From Achatina immaculata (Eukaryota; Mollusca; Gastropoda; Stylommatophora; Achatinidae), in assembly GCA_009760885.1 (NCBI GenBank), contig CM019713.1, forward strand, positions 2,623,031-2,687,030: a stretch of DNA of 64,000 nucleotides. Reading direction: 5' to 3'. The translations under genes and the position numbers were made by a program. Shown piece after piece: positions 1 through 11,830 of this stretch. The stretch's first letter is position 1. Each line of letters opens with the position of its first letter. Below the pieces are notes generated by a model that ran no database searches, was not told the DNA's origin, and worked only from the letters and a program-made list of their open reading frames with translations.

Positions 1-49
1 TTATGGGAGTCAACAGCACACACAAGACAACGCGAGAGATACTTGAATG

Positions 50-281
50 ACATCTTACATCCTTTCCGTGCCATTAAACGTAAATTCGCCAAGTTTTCCT
101 GTTTTCGGTCAGCTTTTCAATTTCATCAAGGGATGTTACGCCCACTGAACTGGCCTCTCTTAACAATGTCCTCTTTAGAGTTTCGCGTGGCCGACCTCTC
201 TTTCTTCAGCCTGTTGGGTTCCACTTGTTATCTTGTTTTGGGATTTTCCTGTTTCTTCTTATCACGTGACCGACATGTGTG
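50..281 (-). mobile_element. LINE-A 3' fragment
   Basis: The minus strand encodes the decayed C-terminal tail of the LINE-A polymerase, with the RPRETLKR-like motif and the LAE/W block near the end. It is followed by the element's terminal motif around GTTTAATGGCACGG and GGATGTAAGATG. The same terminus is seen in thirteen other segments of the window, of which the copy at 41752-44345 is the longest. The fragment is 5'-truncated and not translatable as one frame. Confidence 0.85.
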
Positions 282-599
282 ACGAGTTTTTTTCCTGAAA
301 AATCCCAGGCTATGTGGGAATTCCCTTTGTTACGTGGAGTTTCATGCATACAAGACTGGCGGCTTGCTTTTTTGTAAGTTTAACCATTAAATGCCGTAGT
401 CTGTTATGAGAAATTCTGGGGGGAAAAAGTGATGCTGTATATATGTTGTCACACTAATCTTGCAGTTTATATTTTAAAGTTGAATTTGTGAGTTTGTTGT
501 TAAACCTTGTGGTTATATGTTTAAAATGGCGTTGGCTGACTGACTCATCTAGAAACACGGATATAGAAAAATGTAAGTCCATTTCAAGCAGTGGAAGAA

Positions 600-905
600 G
601 AGATGAAATTTAACAAGACGAGATATTTTGTATTTTGCAGGAGAGATACAATTTAGCAAGAAGGGATACTCTGTCTTTAAAAGGACATATTAAATTTAAT
701 TAGAAGAGATGTTCTGTCTTTAGGAGATATAACATAACAAGAATAAAAAATTTTAAAAGCAGAGATGATCAGTCTTTTAGACCGAGAAATAAAGTTTAAA
801 AAGAAGAGATGGAAAGTTTTTTTTTTGAGGGAGATATAAAGTTTAACAAGAATAGATAGCTTGTCTTTTGAAGGGACAGACACAATGTAACTAGAAGAGA
901 TTTAT
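600..905. repeat. diverged tandem repeat, about 55 bp unit
   Basis: The motif AAGTTTAACAAGAAGAGAT followed by TGTCTTT recurs about six times with many substitutions. There is no open frame across it. The rest of 282-945 shows nothing I recognise. Confidence 0.55.
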
Positions 906-947
906 GTCATTTGGAGATGAGATAATACTGCAGTATAGAGAAACAGG

Positions 948-1190
948 GTGCCTGAGTGATGAAGTGGCTAGTGCGTAAGTGTCTCATGGTGAAGGCCAGT
1001 GCTTCACATCTGACCAGAGATGCCCAAGTCACCCAGCTGTAGAAATAGGTACCTAGCTCCTTCTGAAGCTGGGGAAGGAAAGGCAGCCAGGCGTGAGGCT
1101 GCCCACACCCTCCTCTTTTGTGCAGGTAGTTAAGGGAAAATTTGGACACTAACACCATATTCTGTGTGTACTTTCATGGCCTAATAGAGC
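948..1190 (+). mobile_element. SINE-1 copy
   Basis: A decayed tRNA-like head (GATGAAGTGGCTAGTG as box A, then a weak box B) is followed by a body containing GGAAAGGCAGCCAGGCGTGA and a tail with ACACTAACACCATATTC. The same head-body-tail order occurs at 38725-39125, where box B is well preserved. RNA polymerase III promoters in tRNA-derived SINE heads are established knowledge. I see no clear target-site duplication. Confidence 0.7.
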
Positions 1191-1725
1191 TATCTTACAT
1201 GTAGAGAAACAGACAAGTAACAGTAGACCCGAAAGAAAGAACAGCCATCAAGTTGTGAACGATTGTTATTACCTTAATCTTGTGCATGACACTCGACAAC
1301 AGGCTGCTCCAAGTCTTGACTTTTTTTTTTGTAGCTTGTAAACTGCAGCAGTAGTAAAACTTTTACAAATAAGACACTGATCATCAAAAGGCAAATCAAA
1401 CAGTATGCTAACAGCATGGCTGACTAGCTTGGCTTGTATGTTCAGATCTCTCTATGGGTGTAATTAGGATTAAACTTTTCTTTTCATCCTCAACACTGAG
1501 AAGAGAGACAAGATGACCATAAAAGACAATGAGCATTTTCTTTAATATATATATATATATATTGCCTCCAAGAGAAATGTTGTAAACTGGTACAAAACTC
1601 CACCATCCACCCTATCCCATCCCCTTTGATTTTTTTTTATCCACTGCGAGCCTCATTCAGGCCTCACCCTTAAAATGAGTACCCTGGAGCTGGACCCACC
1701 CTCTTAATGACTCTGTGCACATGCA

Positions 1726-1737
<12 letters not shown>

Positions 1738-1820
<83 letters not shown>
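1738..1820. repeat. (TA)n microsatellite
   Basis: About 41 TA units follow a short (TG)n run. The minus-strand reading frames of alternating Y and I across it are artefacts of the dinucleotide repeat. Confidence 0.97.
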
Positions 1821-1824
<4 letters not shown>

Positions 1825-2049
1825 GAATTTTCCTCCAAAAGAACCAGAAAATAAATTTTCTGACAAGATCCACAAAGTTCTAGCTTGGTTCTATATGTAT
1901 AAATTACCAAAATAGCCATGGCTGTGGGGTAAATAGTCAAAGAGGTCACAAGAGAAAAATATTGCTAGATCTGAAGATAATACAAGAATAACATAGTTTT
2001 TTTATTAATTTCCAATATAAACCTTTGGGTAAATATTAATAGAAATATT

Positions 2050-2575
2050 AAGATTAGGAATGGCAAGACACACATTCAACACCATGAATGCAATACTGTT
2101 ATCTGGGAATATATTCATTAAAACAAAAATGAGATTTATAAAATGCTCTATCGGTTCTGTATTTCTGTACGGAGCAGAAACTTGGACTCTTAAGTACAAA
2201 GTCAGAGAGAATGATAAATGCAACAGAAATGTGAATCTACTGGAAAGTAGGTAAATATATCATGGGAAAATTGAAAAAATAAATATACAAGTATTAGAAC
2301 AAAACAAGTGCAGTGTGAGCCTCTCAAAGAAATAAAGATCAGGAAAACAAACACTTTGGCCACATCAAAAAGATATAATAATAACCTGAAAATCATACTA
2401 GAAGGAAAAGTGAAAGAAAAATGAGTGAGGGGTAGACAGAGATGTAAATGGAAAGATAACATATGAAAGAGGACAGGGTACAGGCTGGCTGAGTGAGGAA
2501 ACTGTAAATTCATAACCATCAGCCTTTGTTGGGAAGAAGGCACTTGATGATGATAAAATGATAATGAAGAAATAA
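2050..2575 (+). mobile_element. LINE-K 3' fragment
   Basis: The + strand carries a decayed LINE polymerase C-terminus. A block reading FIKCSIGSVFLYGAETWTLK is the YG(C/A)ETWT motif usual after the thumb of APE-type LINEs. Frameshifts and stops follow, and the 3' end is a GATGATGATAAAATGATAATGAAGAA tail. It abuts a LINE-C fragment in the same orientation. Confidence 0.65.
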
Positions 2576-2609
2576 TACATGGATGGACGTTTTTATTACA
2601 AGATATAGG

Positions 2610-2935
2610 AAACCACTGTTGTAGCTCCCGAGAACAATTATGCTTATTCAGAGTAATAGGTTTATTAGAAGAATGTTGCGAATCCCCTGGACTTTCATGG
2701 GACATGCAATGAGAAGAGGGGGCATTGAAAATATTATAAGAACAGGGAAAAATAGAAGGAAGAAGATCAAGAGGAAGACCAAGAGAAATGATACTGGACA
2801 GTCTGACGGGATGGTGTGATAGGAGATCACCAACTGAGCTGATGGCCTGCATGAAGGATCGTGTACTCTGGAGAAGCATAATAGCCAACGCCAGTCGGCA
2901 CGGCACCTGATGATGATGATAGGATATATGATTCA
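2610..2935 (+). mobile_element. LINE-C 3' end with internal deletion
   Basis: The + strand encodes RRMLRIPW fused directly to TFMGHAMRRGGIEN and continues to the terminal ANASRHGT and a (GAT)n tail. In the copy at 22284-22745 about 35 residues separate these two blocks, so this copy has an internal deletion. The strongly conserved C-terminus between copies suggests fairly recent activity of the family. Confidence 0.85.
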
Positions 2936-3868
2936 GAGATATATATTAAGTGCATGTTAAGGAGTGTCTAGATCAGATGAAGTTTCTAGTTATGAGAAGG
3001 GTTACAAAGGAAATCCTATATTAATTAAGTAGGAACAAAATTCCCCTTAGGAGAGAGTTTAAATATCATTCAAGTGAGAAAGTCACATTTAAGAACTAGA
3101 ATACATGATCTGTTCTCAAGCTTCAACTCATGTATTGCTAAGCTATGAAATACTGTGTGAAATGTTTATACTAATAAAAGTAATTAATGAGAAATCTGGG
3201 TATTAAAAAAATATTTATGAATTCAAATAATATGAATAAATTGCCAAGCAAACTTGCACTGTGCAGAAAGACAGAGAGGAGAAAAGCAAAGAAAAAGACA
3301 CTGAAGTAATACAAAACACGATGAAAGAAAAGAATGCTCAGAAAACTCAATGAGAATGCTCATTCTGAAATTCTAGGAGAGTTGTTGTACAAACAATGAA
3401 GTTAATCACTGTTGCCATTACATGTTGCTAGTAGTGCATTAATTTATTAATGTTAATGTAGAATAGATTTTTATACTTTACATAAGAGGCATCAAATACA
3501 TAGTTTATCTCTGACAGAAATATGAGAAGTCAAAACATAAAGTAAAGTGATAGAAAAAGTTAGGATAACAATAAGTAAAGGAATATTTGACCAAAGAAGA
3601 AACCAAGAAAAAAAAACCAGATTAACTAGCAAAAAAACATTGTTATAGTAAGAGTTGATCAACACCAGAATGAACATTAATGTGTAAGATTATTGATGAC
3701 AGTAAAAAAGAGAAAGGTAAAAGTTAAAGGTAAACTAATGAAGTACAAGAAGCCTGTCAGGTTCTCAGACTGCAGATAAATTATGCTGTGAGTGGATACT
3801 GTAATGTGGATGGAAAATGAGATGAACCAGATATTACGTAATTTTATTATGAGAAATACAGTGTGTCC

Positions 3869-4565
3869 ATAAAATTAACAAAGACAAAACAAAAATAATG
3901 AAACTTTTCATTAATCAAGAAGGAAAAATATATGTAGAAGGAACAGTTGTTGATGAAGTAAATCAGTTTGCATACCTTGGCAGCTACATAGACCAGGATG
4001 GTGGCACCAGGAAGGAAGTTAGAATTGCAAAAGCAGCATTGTCCTTCAAAAATCTTGAGACATATGGAATTCAAAAGTTATAACCACAAAAACCAAGTTA
4101 AGATTATTCAATTCAAATATGATATCTACCCTCATTTATGCATGTGAAAGCTGGAAATCAACTAAAGAAATAGACAATAAATTAGACTCTTTTGAAAACA
4201 AATGCCTAAGGAAAATACTTGGTATAAAGTGGAATGAATTCAAGAACAACACAGAGATAAGACAAATGAGCAAACAACTTGTCTCATGGGTGATCAGAAA
4301 AAGAAAATGGACATATGTAGGCTATATGATGAGAAGAAACAATCAGAGAATACCAAAACAAGCTATCAAGTGGAACACAACAGGCCGAAGAGAAAGAAGT
4401 CGACCACGTGAAACTCTAAAGAGGACATTGTTAAGAGAAGCCAGTTTAGTGGGCATAACATACCTTGATGAAGTTGAAAGACTCGCCGAGGATAGGAAAT
4501 CTTGGCAAACAACCATGCGAGCCCTTTGTGATGTTTAACGGCATGGGAAGGATGTAAGAAGATGA
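3869..4565 (+). mobile_element. LINE-A 3' end (ORF2 C-terminus)
   Basis: The + strand encodes the RT thumb (KTKIMKLFINQEG, then VNQFAYLGSYIDQDG), a frame break at about 4081, then an open C-terminal block at 4119-4538. That block has YACESWK, LDSFENKCLRKILGIKW, the basic RRERSRPRETLKRTL segment and terminal LAEDRKSWQTTMRALCDV. The 3' terminus is GTTTAACGGCATGGGAAGGATGTAAG. Part of this fragment (from 4021) is included in the tandem duplication that follows. Confidence 0.9.
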
Positions 4566-5029
4566 TAAAATTGTGATGTGGTTTGAAACTCATAAAGTAT
4601 CAGAACTAAATGTAGCAAAGCCATGATACTGACACTACATTAAAGCACAACTGAAATATTTTTTTTGATTTGTGAAATTTGGTTTTAGATGCATAGTTAG
4701 TCATGTGATGGTGACTCAATACACAGCGTCATTCCATCAACATGTAACACATCAGTTCATATCAACAGCGCTGGACAGGAAGGGGCGGGTGGAAGGCTTG
4801 GCCACCATGATCACCACACAGGTTTACACTAAATATGTATAAAACAACTTCATGATTTACTCTTTCATTTATTGTACATTTTCATTGTATAACATGTATG
4901 GTTATAAAAACAAATACAGTAGACTCTCAGTTAACCAGCACTCATGGAGATTAGTAGGTACTGGATAAATGTAGATTCTGGTTGATTGAGTTCTACTATT
5001 AGAAATATCCTCTATATCATACCATACCA

Positions 5030-6259
5030 TTCAAAATCAGTCACTACGGATTATCACAGGTGCCATGAGGTCCACACCAATAGTAGAAATGCAGAAAATA
5101 GTTGGTGTTCAACCGCTAAAGGAACGTAGAGACACAAAGGTCATGACCATGGGAGAAAAATTCCTTAGCTCTGTAAGCCATCCCCTGAAGGAGAGATTCA
5201 ATAACTTGGCATTAGGACGGCTTAAAAGAAGCAGCTTCATTCATCAGGCCAAGTGTATGCGTAAGCTGATACCTGACCTTCCAACTGTAGTCACTCCATT
5301 ATCATCTGTACCAGAGCATACACCATGGAAAGAAGCAGATTATACACAAATAACTATTCAGACTGAAGTGAAAGGTGTGCAGAATGGTGAGATGCAGAGC
5401 AGTCTTGTAAGATCAGTAGCCACACTTAGTGTTCTAGATGACAAATATCCATGTGACACCTGGATACGTGTGTATACAGATGGATCTGCACATAATGCCA
5501 TAAAAAATGGTGGGGCAGGAGCATATATTGAATATCCAAACAACACCATTGACAAGATTTCCATACCCACTGGTAAATACTGCAACAACTTTGATGCAGA
5601 AGTTAGGGCAATTATTGCTGCAGTTGAAAAACTATCAGACTCCAGAATTGATACATGTCCTGTAGTAATTCTCACAGATGCAAGATCAGTACTGGAGGCT
5701 CTTCAGTGCAACAAACTACCAGACCTTAAGGATGCCTTGTCAAAAATTGGCTTACAACATGGAGTCACTTTGCAATGGATTCCCTCCCACTGTGGGATAC
5801 CAGGCAATGAGAAAGCTGACCATCTGGCCAAAGAGGGCACTGAAATGGAGCAACCAGACATACCAGTCACCTATAATCAGAAGAAAAGCATGATAAAAAC
5901 CTACAGGAAGCCACAAACACCACCACATGATGACTATCACATGCTAAACAGAAAGGAACAAGTCACCATCTTCCGTCTCCGAACAGGACACAGCCGACTC
6001 CGAAGTCATATGTATACAAAGTTTAAGGTTGGTACTACTAATCTATGTACATGTGCCCAGGTGCCCCAAACCGTGGAACATATCCTCCAGAACTGCATCA
6101 ACTACGAGACACTGAGAAATAATTACTGGCCCAGTGAAACCACTAAAGAAGATAAGCTCTACGGTTCCATACATGAGTTACAAAAAACAGTGAAATTTAT
6201 CCAAGAGACAGGACTGCAGATATAGACAGACAGTGCGAACGAAGAAGAAGAAGAAGAAG
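5030..6259 (+). mobile_element. LINE-E 3' part with RNase H domain (unit 1)
   Basis: An open frame at 5065-6225 (386 aa) is the C-terminal part of a LINE ORF2. Residues about 130-260 are an RNase H domain with acidic residues in order: D in VYTDGSA, E in FDAEVRAI, D in LTDARSVL and D in GNEKADHLAKEG. A C/H-rich tail follows (CTCAQVPQTVEHILQNC). The element ends in GCGAACGAAGAAGAAGAAG and is flanked by an 11-bp target-site duplication, ATACCATACCA, at 5019-5029 and 6260-6270. It is therefore a 5'-truncated insertion. RNase H after RT is typical of I/Jockey-group LINEs. Confidence 0.93.
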
Positions 6260-6480
6260 ATACCATACCAAAAAATCTGTATTGACTTAATATTAATATT
6301 GAAATTCAGTAACTGAAAGCAAATTAAGACAAATAAAGACAAGCTTAACTTAATGTAAAACAGTTTTATTATAAAAACAGCTTTGTGAATGCAGTGTGCA
6401 GTTTTAGTCAAATGGCAGTCAAGAAATTTCTCAGTTTAATAATCTTCACAAACATAATTTTTTAAAATTTCAAGTAACTT

Positions 6481-7024
6481 AGAATTGCAAAAGCAGCATT
6501 GTCCTTCAAAAATCTTGAGACATATGGAATTCAAAAGTTATAACCACAAAAACCAAGTTAAGATTATTCAATTCAAATATGATATCTACCCTCATTTATG
6601 CATGTGAAAGCTGGAAATCAACTAAAGAAATAGACAATAAATTAGACTCTTTTGAAAACAAATGCCTAAGGAAAATACTTGGTATAAAGTGGAATGAATT
6701 CAAGAACAACACAGAGATAAGACAAATGAGCAAACAACTTGTCTCATGGGTGATCAGAAAAAGAAAATGGACATATGTAGGCTATATGATGAGAAGAAAC
6801 AATCAGAGAATACCAAAACAAGCTATCAAGTGGAACACAACAGGCCGAAGAGAAAGAAGTCGACCACGTGAAACTCTAAAGAGGACATTGTTAAGAGAAG
6901 CCAGTTTAGTGGGCATAACATACCTTGATGAAGTTGAAAGACTCGCCGAGGATAGGAAATCTTGGCAAACAACCATGCGAGCCCTTTGTGATGTTTAACG
7001 GCATGGGAAGGATGTAAGAAGATG
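6481..7024 (+). mobile_element. LINE-A 3' end, duplicated copy (unit 2)
   Basis: This is identical, as far as I can read, to 4021-4564 shifted by 2460 bp. It includes the open C-terminal block at 6579-6998. It arose by tandem duplication and not by a new insertion: it starts mid-element and shares flanks with unit 1. Confidence 0.93.
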
Positions 7025-7524
7025 ATAAAATTGTGATGTGGTTTGAAACTCATAAAGTATCAGAACTAAATGTAGCAAAGCCATGATACTGACACTACAT
7101 TAAAGCACAACTGAAATATTTTTTTTGATTTGTGAAATTTGGTTTTAGATGCATAGTTAGTCATGTGATGGTGACTCAATACACAGCGTCATTCCATCAA
7201 CATGTAACACATCAGTTCATATCAACAGCGCTGGACAGGAAGGGGCGGGTGGAAGGCTTGGCCACCATGATCACCACACAGGTTTACACTAAATATGTAT
7301 AAAACAACTTCATGATTTACTCTTTCATTTATTGTACATTTTCATTGTATAACATGTATGGTTATAAAAACAAATACAGTAGACTCTCAGTTAACCAGCA
7401 CTCATGGAGATTAGTAGGTACTGGATAAATGTAGATTCTGGTTGATTGAGTTCTACTATTAGAAATATCCTCTATATCATACCATACCATTCAAAATCAG
7501 TCACTACGGATTATCACAGGTGCC

Positions 7525-8511
7525 ATGAGGTCCACACCAATAGTAGAAATGCAGAAAATAGTTGGTGTTCAACCGCTAAAGGAACGTAGAGACACAAAGG
7601 TCATGACCATGGGAGAAAAATTCCTTAGCTCTGTAAGCCATCCCCTGAAGGAGAGATTCAATAACTTGGCATTAGGACGGCTTAAAAGAAGCAGCTTCAT
7701 TCATCAGGCCAAGCGTATGCGTAAGCTGATACCTGACCTTCCAACTGTAGTCACTCCATTATCATCTGTACCAGAGCATACACCATGGAAAGAAGCAGAT
7801 TATACACAAATAACTATTCAGACTGAAGTGAAAGGTGTGCAGAATGGTGAGATGCAGAGCAGTCTTGTAAGATCAACAGCCACACTTAGTGTTCTAGATG
7901 ACAAATATCCATGTGACACCTGGATACGTGTGTATACAGATGGATCTGCACATAATGCCATAAAAAATGGTGGGGCAGGAGCATATATTGAATATCCAAA
8001 CAACACCATTGACAAGATTTCCATACCCACTGGAAAATACTGCAACAACTTTGATGCAGAAGTTAGGGCAATTATTGCTGCAGTTGAAAAACTATCAGAC
8101 TCCAGAATTGATACATGTGAAAGCTGGAAATCAACTAAAGAAATAGACAATAAATTAGACTCTTTTGAAAACAAATGCCTAAGGAAAATACTTGGTATAA
8201 AGTGGAATGAATTCAAGAACAACACAGAGATAAGACAAATGAGCAAACAACTTGTCTCATGGGTGATCAGAAAAAGAAAATGGACATATGTAGGCTATAT
8301 GATGAGAAGAAACAATCAGAGAATACCAAAACAAGCTATCAAGTGGAACACAACAGGCCGAAGAGAAAGAAGTCGACCACGTGAAACTCTAAAGAGGACA
8401 TTGTTAAGAGAAGCCAGTTTAGTGGGCATAACATACCTTGATGAAGTTGAAAGACTCGCCGAGGATAGGAAATCTTGGCAAACAACCATGCGAGCCCTTT
8501 GTGATGTTTAA
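7525..8511 (+). pseudogene. chimeric LINE-E/LINE-A frame (unit 2/3 junction)
   Basis: This open frame of 328 aa starts like LINE-E and keeps the first two RNase H acidic positions (YTDGSA and FDAEVRAI). At about residue 198 it passes in frame into the LINE-A C-terminus at ESWKSTKEIDNK and ends in MRALCDV. The switch lies at the duplication junction 8114-8118 (CATGT). The RNase H fold is truncated, so activity is not expected. The fusion is a by-product of the duplication, yet it is fully open. Confidence 0.85.
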
Positions 8512-9037
8512 CGGCATGGGAAGGATGTAAGAAGATGATAAAATTGTGATGTGGTTTGAAACTCATAAAGTATCAGAACTAAATGTAGCAAAGCCATGAT
8601 ACTGACACTACATTAAAGCACAACTGAAATATTTTTTTTGATTTGTGAAATTTGGTTTTAGATGCATAGTTAGTCATGTGATGGTGACTCAATACACAGC
8701 GTCATTCCATCAACATGTAACACATCAGTTCATATCAACAGCGCTGGACAGGAAGGGGCGGGTGGAAGGCTTGGCCACCATGATCACCACACAGGTTTAC
8801 ACTAAATATGTATAAAACAACTTCATGATTTACTCTTTCATTTATTGTACATTTTCATTGTATAACATGTATGGTTATAAAAACAAATACAGTAGACTCT
8901 CAGTTAACCAGCACTCATGGAGATTAGTAGGTACTGGATAAATGTAGATTCTGGTTGATTGAGTTCTACTATTAGAAATATCCTCTATATCATACCATAC
9001 CATTCAAAATCAGTCACTACGGATTATCACAGGTGCC

Positions 9038-10252
9038 ATGAGGTCCACACCAATAGTAGAAATGCAGAAAATAGTTGGTGTTCAACCGCTAAAGGAACGT
9101 AGAGACACAAAGGTCATGACCATGGGAGAAAAATTCCTTAGCTCTGTAAGCCATCCCCTGAAGGAGAGATTCAATAACTTGGCATTAGGACGGCTTAAAA
9201 GAAGCAGCTTCATTCATCAGGCCAAGCGTATGCGTAAGCTGATACCTGACCTTCCAACTGTAGTCACTCCATTATCATCTGTACCAGAGCATACACCATG
9301 GAAAGAAGCAGATTATACACAAATAACTATTCAGACTGAAGTGAAAGGTGTGCAGAATGGTGAGATGCAGAGCAGTCTTGTAAGATCAACAGCCACACTT
9401 AGTGTTCTAGATGACAAATATCCATGTGACACCTGGATACGTGTGTATACAGATGGATCTGCACATAATGCCATAAAGAATGGTGGGGCAGGAGCATATA
9501 TTGAATATCCAAACAACACCATTGACAAGATTTCCATACCCACTGGAAAATACTGCAACAACTTTGATGCAGAAGTTAGGGCAATTATTGCTGCAGTTGA
9601 AAAACTATCAGACTCCAGAATTGATACATGTCCTGTAGTAATTCTCACAGATGCAAGATCAGTACTGGAGGCTCTTCAGTGCAACAAACTACCAGACCTT
9701 AAGGATGCCTTGTCAAAAATTGGCTTACAACATGGAGTCACTTTGCAATGGATTCCCTCCCACTGTGGGATACCAGGCAATGAGAAAGCTGACCATCTGG
9801 CCAAAGAGGGCACTGAAATGGAGCAACCAGACATACCAGTCACCTATAATCAGAAGAAAAGCATGATAAAAACCTACAGGAAGCCACAAACACCACCACA
9901 TGATGACTATCACATGCTAAACAGAAAGGAACAAGTCACCATCTTCCGTCTCCGAACAGGACACAGCCGACTCCGAAGTCATATGTATACAAAGTTTAAG
10001 GTTGGTACTACTAATCTATGTACATGTGCCCAGGTGCCCCAAACCGTGGAACATATCCTCCAGAACTGCATCAACTACGAGACACTGAGAGATAATTACT
10101 GGCCCAGTGAAACCACTAAAGAAGATAAGCTCTACGGTTCCATACATGAGTTACAAAAAACAGTGACTACGGATTATCACAGGTGCCATGAGGTCCACAC
10201 CAATAGTAGAAATGCAGAAAATAGTTGGTGTTCAACCGCTAAAGGAACGTAG
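9038..10252 (+). mobile_element. LINE-E frame, unit 3, with chimeric end
   Basis: This is a 404-aa open frame, the LINE-E C-terminal region with a complete RNase H domain (same four acidic motifs as at 5065). At 10167 the sequence jumps back to the start of the element, so the normal KFIQETGLQI end is replaced by about 27 residues read out of frame. It carries the CGT, ACAGCC and GGAAAA variants shared with unit 2, and private changes such as AAAGAATGG and AGAGATAAT. Confidence 0.9.
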
Positions 10253-11348
10253 AGACACAAAGGTCATGACCATGGGAGAAAAATTCCTTAGCTCTGTAAG
10301 CCATCCCCTGAAGGAGAGATTCAATAACTTGGCATTAGGACGGCTTAAAAGAAGCAGCTTCATTCATCAGGCCAAGTGTATGCGTAAGCTGATACCTGAC
10401 CTTCCAACTGTAGTCACTCCATTATCATCTGTACCAGAGCATACACCATGGAAAGAAGCAGATTATACACAAATAACTATTCAGACTGAAGTGAAAGGTG
10501 TGCAGAATGGTGAGATGCAGAGCAGTCTTGTAAGATCAGTAGCCACACTTAGTGTTCTAGATGACAAATATCCATGTGACACCTGGATACGTGTGTATAC
10601 AGATGGATCTGCACATAATGCCATAAAAAATGGTGGGGCAGGAGCATATATTGAATATCCAAACAACACCATTGACAAGATTTCCATACCCACTGGTAAA
10701 TACTGCAACAACTTTGATGCAGAAGTTAGGGCAATTATTGCTGCAGTTGAAAAACTATCAGACTCCAGAATTGATACATGTCCTGTAGTAATTCTCACAG
10801 ATGCAAGATCAGTACTGGAGGCTCTTCAGTGCAACAAACTACCAGACCTTAAGGATGCCTTGTCAAAAATTGGCTTACAACATGGAGTCACTTTGCAATG
10901 GATTCCCTCCCACTGTGGGATACCAGGCAATGAGAAAGCTGACCATCTGGCCAAAGAGGGCACTGAAATGGAGCAACCAGACATACCAGTCACCTATAAT
11001 CAGAAGAAAAGCATGATAAAAACCTACAGGAAGCCACAAACACCACCACATGATGACTATCACATGCTAAACAGAAAGGAACAAGTCACCATCTTCCGTC
11101 TCCGAACAGGACACAGCCGACTCCGAAGTCATATGTATACAAAGTTTAAGGTTGGTACTACTAATCTATGTACATGTGCCCAGGTGCCCCAAACCGTGGA
11201 ACATATCCTCCAGAACTGCATCAACTACGAGACACTGAGAAATAATTACTGGCCCAGTGAAACCACTAAAGAAGATAAGCTCTACGGTTCCATACATGAG
11301 TTACAAAAAACAGTGAAATTTATCCAAGAGACAGGACTGCAGATATAG
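10188..11348 (+). mobile_element. LINE-E frame, unit 4
   Basis: This is a 386-aa open frame that appears identical to that at 5065-6225, including the TGTATGCG, GTAGCC and GGTAAA variants. It ends with the same GAA tail and the ATACCATACCA duplication at 11383-11393. Beyond 11607 the sequence leaves the duplicated block and continues into the right part of Tigger-1. Confidence 0.93.
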
Positions 11349-11639
11349 ACAGACAGTGCGAACGAAGAAGAAGAAGAAGAAGATACCATACCAAAAAATC
11401 TGTATTGACTTAATATTAATATTGAAATTCAGTAACTGAAAGCAAATTAAGACAAATAAAGACAAGCTTAACTTAATGTAAAACAGTTTTATTATAAAAA
11501 CAGCTTTGTGAATGCAGTGTGCAGTTTTAGTCAAATGGCAGTCAAGAAATTTCTCAGTTTAATAATCTTCACAAACATAATTTTTTAAAATTTCAAGTAA
11601 CTTAGTAAAAAACCACACATACATTCACACTAAAGGCTG

Positions 11640-11830
11640 AAACAGTATGGGTAGATAAACACTTCATAGGCATTGCATCAAGTTCATCAGGATCCAATGA
11701 TGGTGTAGCTGGGACAGGATCAGGTGAAGTGGATGTGGGTGGTTCTGGATGTACATCAACAGATAATGCTGTACTGGCAAACTTGCACGCAGCTTTCTTG
11801 AAAAGTGAATGAAAATCAGCTTAATTTGAG
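11640..11830 (-). pseudogene. possible Tigger-1 transposase remnant
   Basis: The minus strand is open over about 60 codons and is rich in P, S, T and D, with FHSLFKKAACKF at its start. It lies inside the Tigger-1 terminal repeats, where a transposase C-terminus would be expected. No catalytic DDD motif is present, so the assignment rests on position only. Confidence 0.35.

Larger units (their letters stand above)
4021..11607 (+). repeat. four-unit chimeric tandem duplication
   Basis: Four near-identical direct units are joined end to end. U1 is 4021-6480. U2 is 6481-8117 and copies 4021-5657. U3 is 8114-10166 and copies 4141-6193. U4 is 10167-11607 and copies 5044-6484. The junctions have short homology (CATGT at 8114-8118, CTACGG at 10167). 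Single-base variants pair U1 with U4 and U2 with U3, for example TGTATGCG against CGTATGCG, GTAGCC against ACAGCC and GGTAAA against GGAAAA. The array duplicates LINE-A, part of Tigger-1 and the nested LINE-E. Confidence 0.93.

Noticed and set aside
2202..2906. 234-codon minus-strand frame as a possible host gene
   Set aside because: It overlaps LINE-K and LINE-C read in antisense. The same antisense residues (CRLALAIMLLQS) recur at 22310 and 45850 opposite LINE-C.
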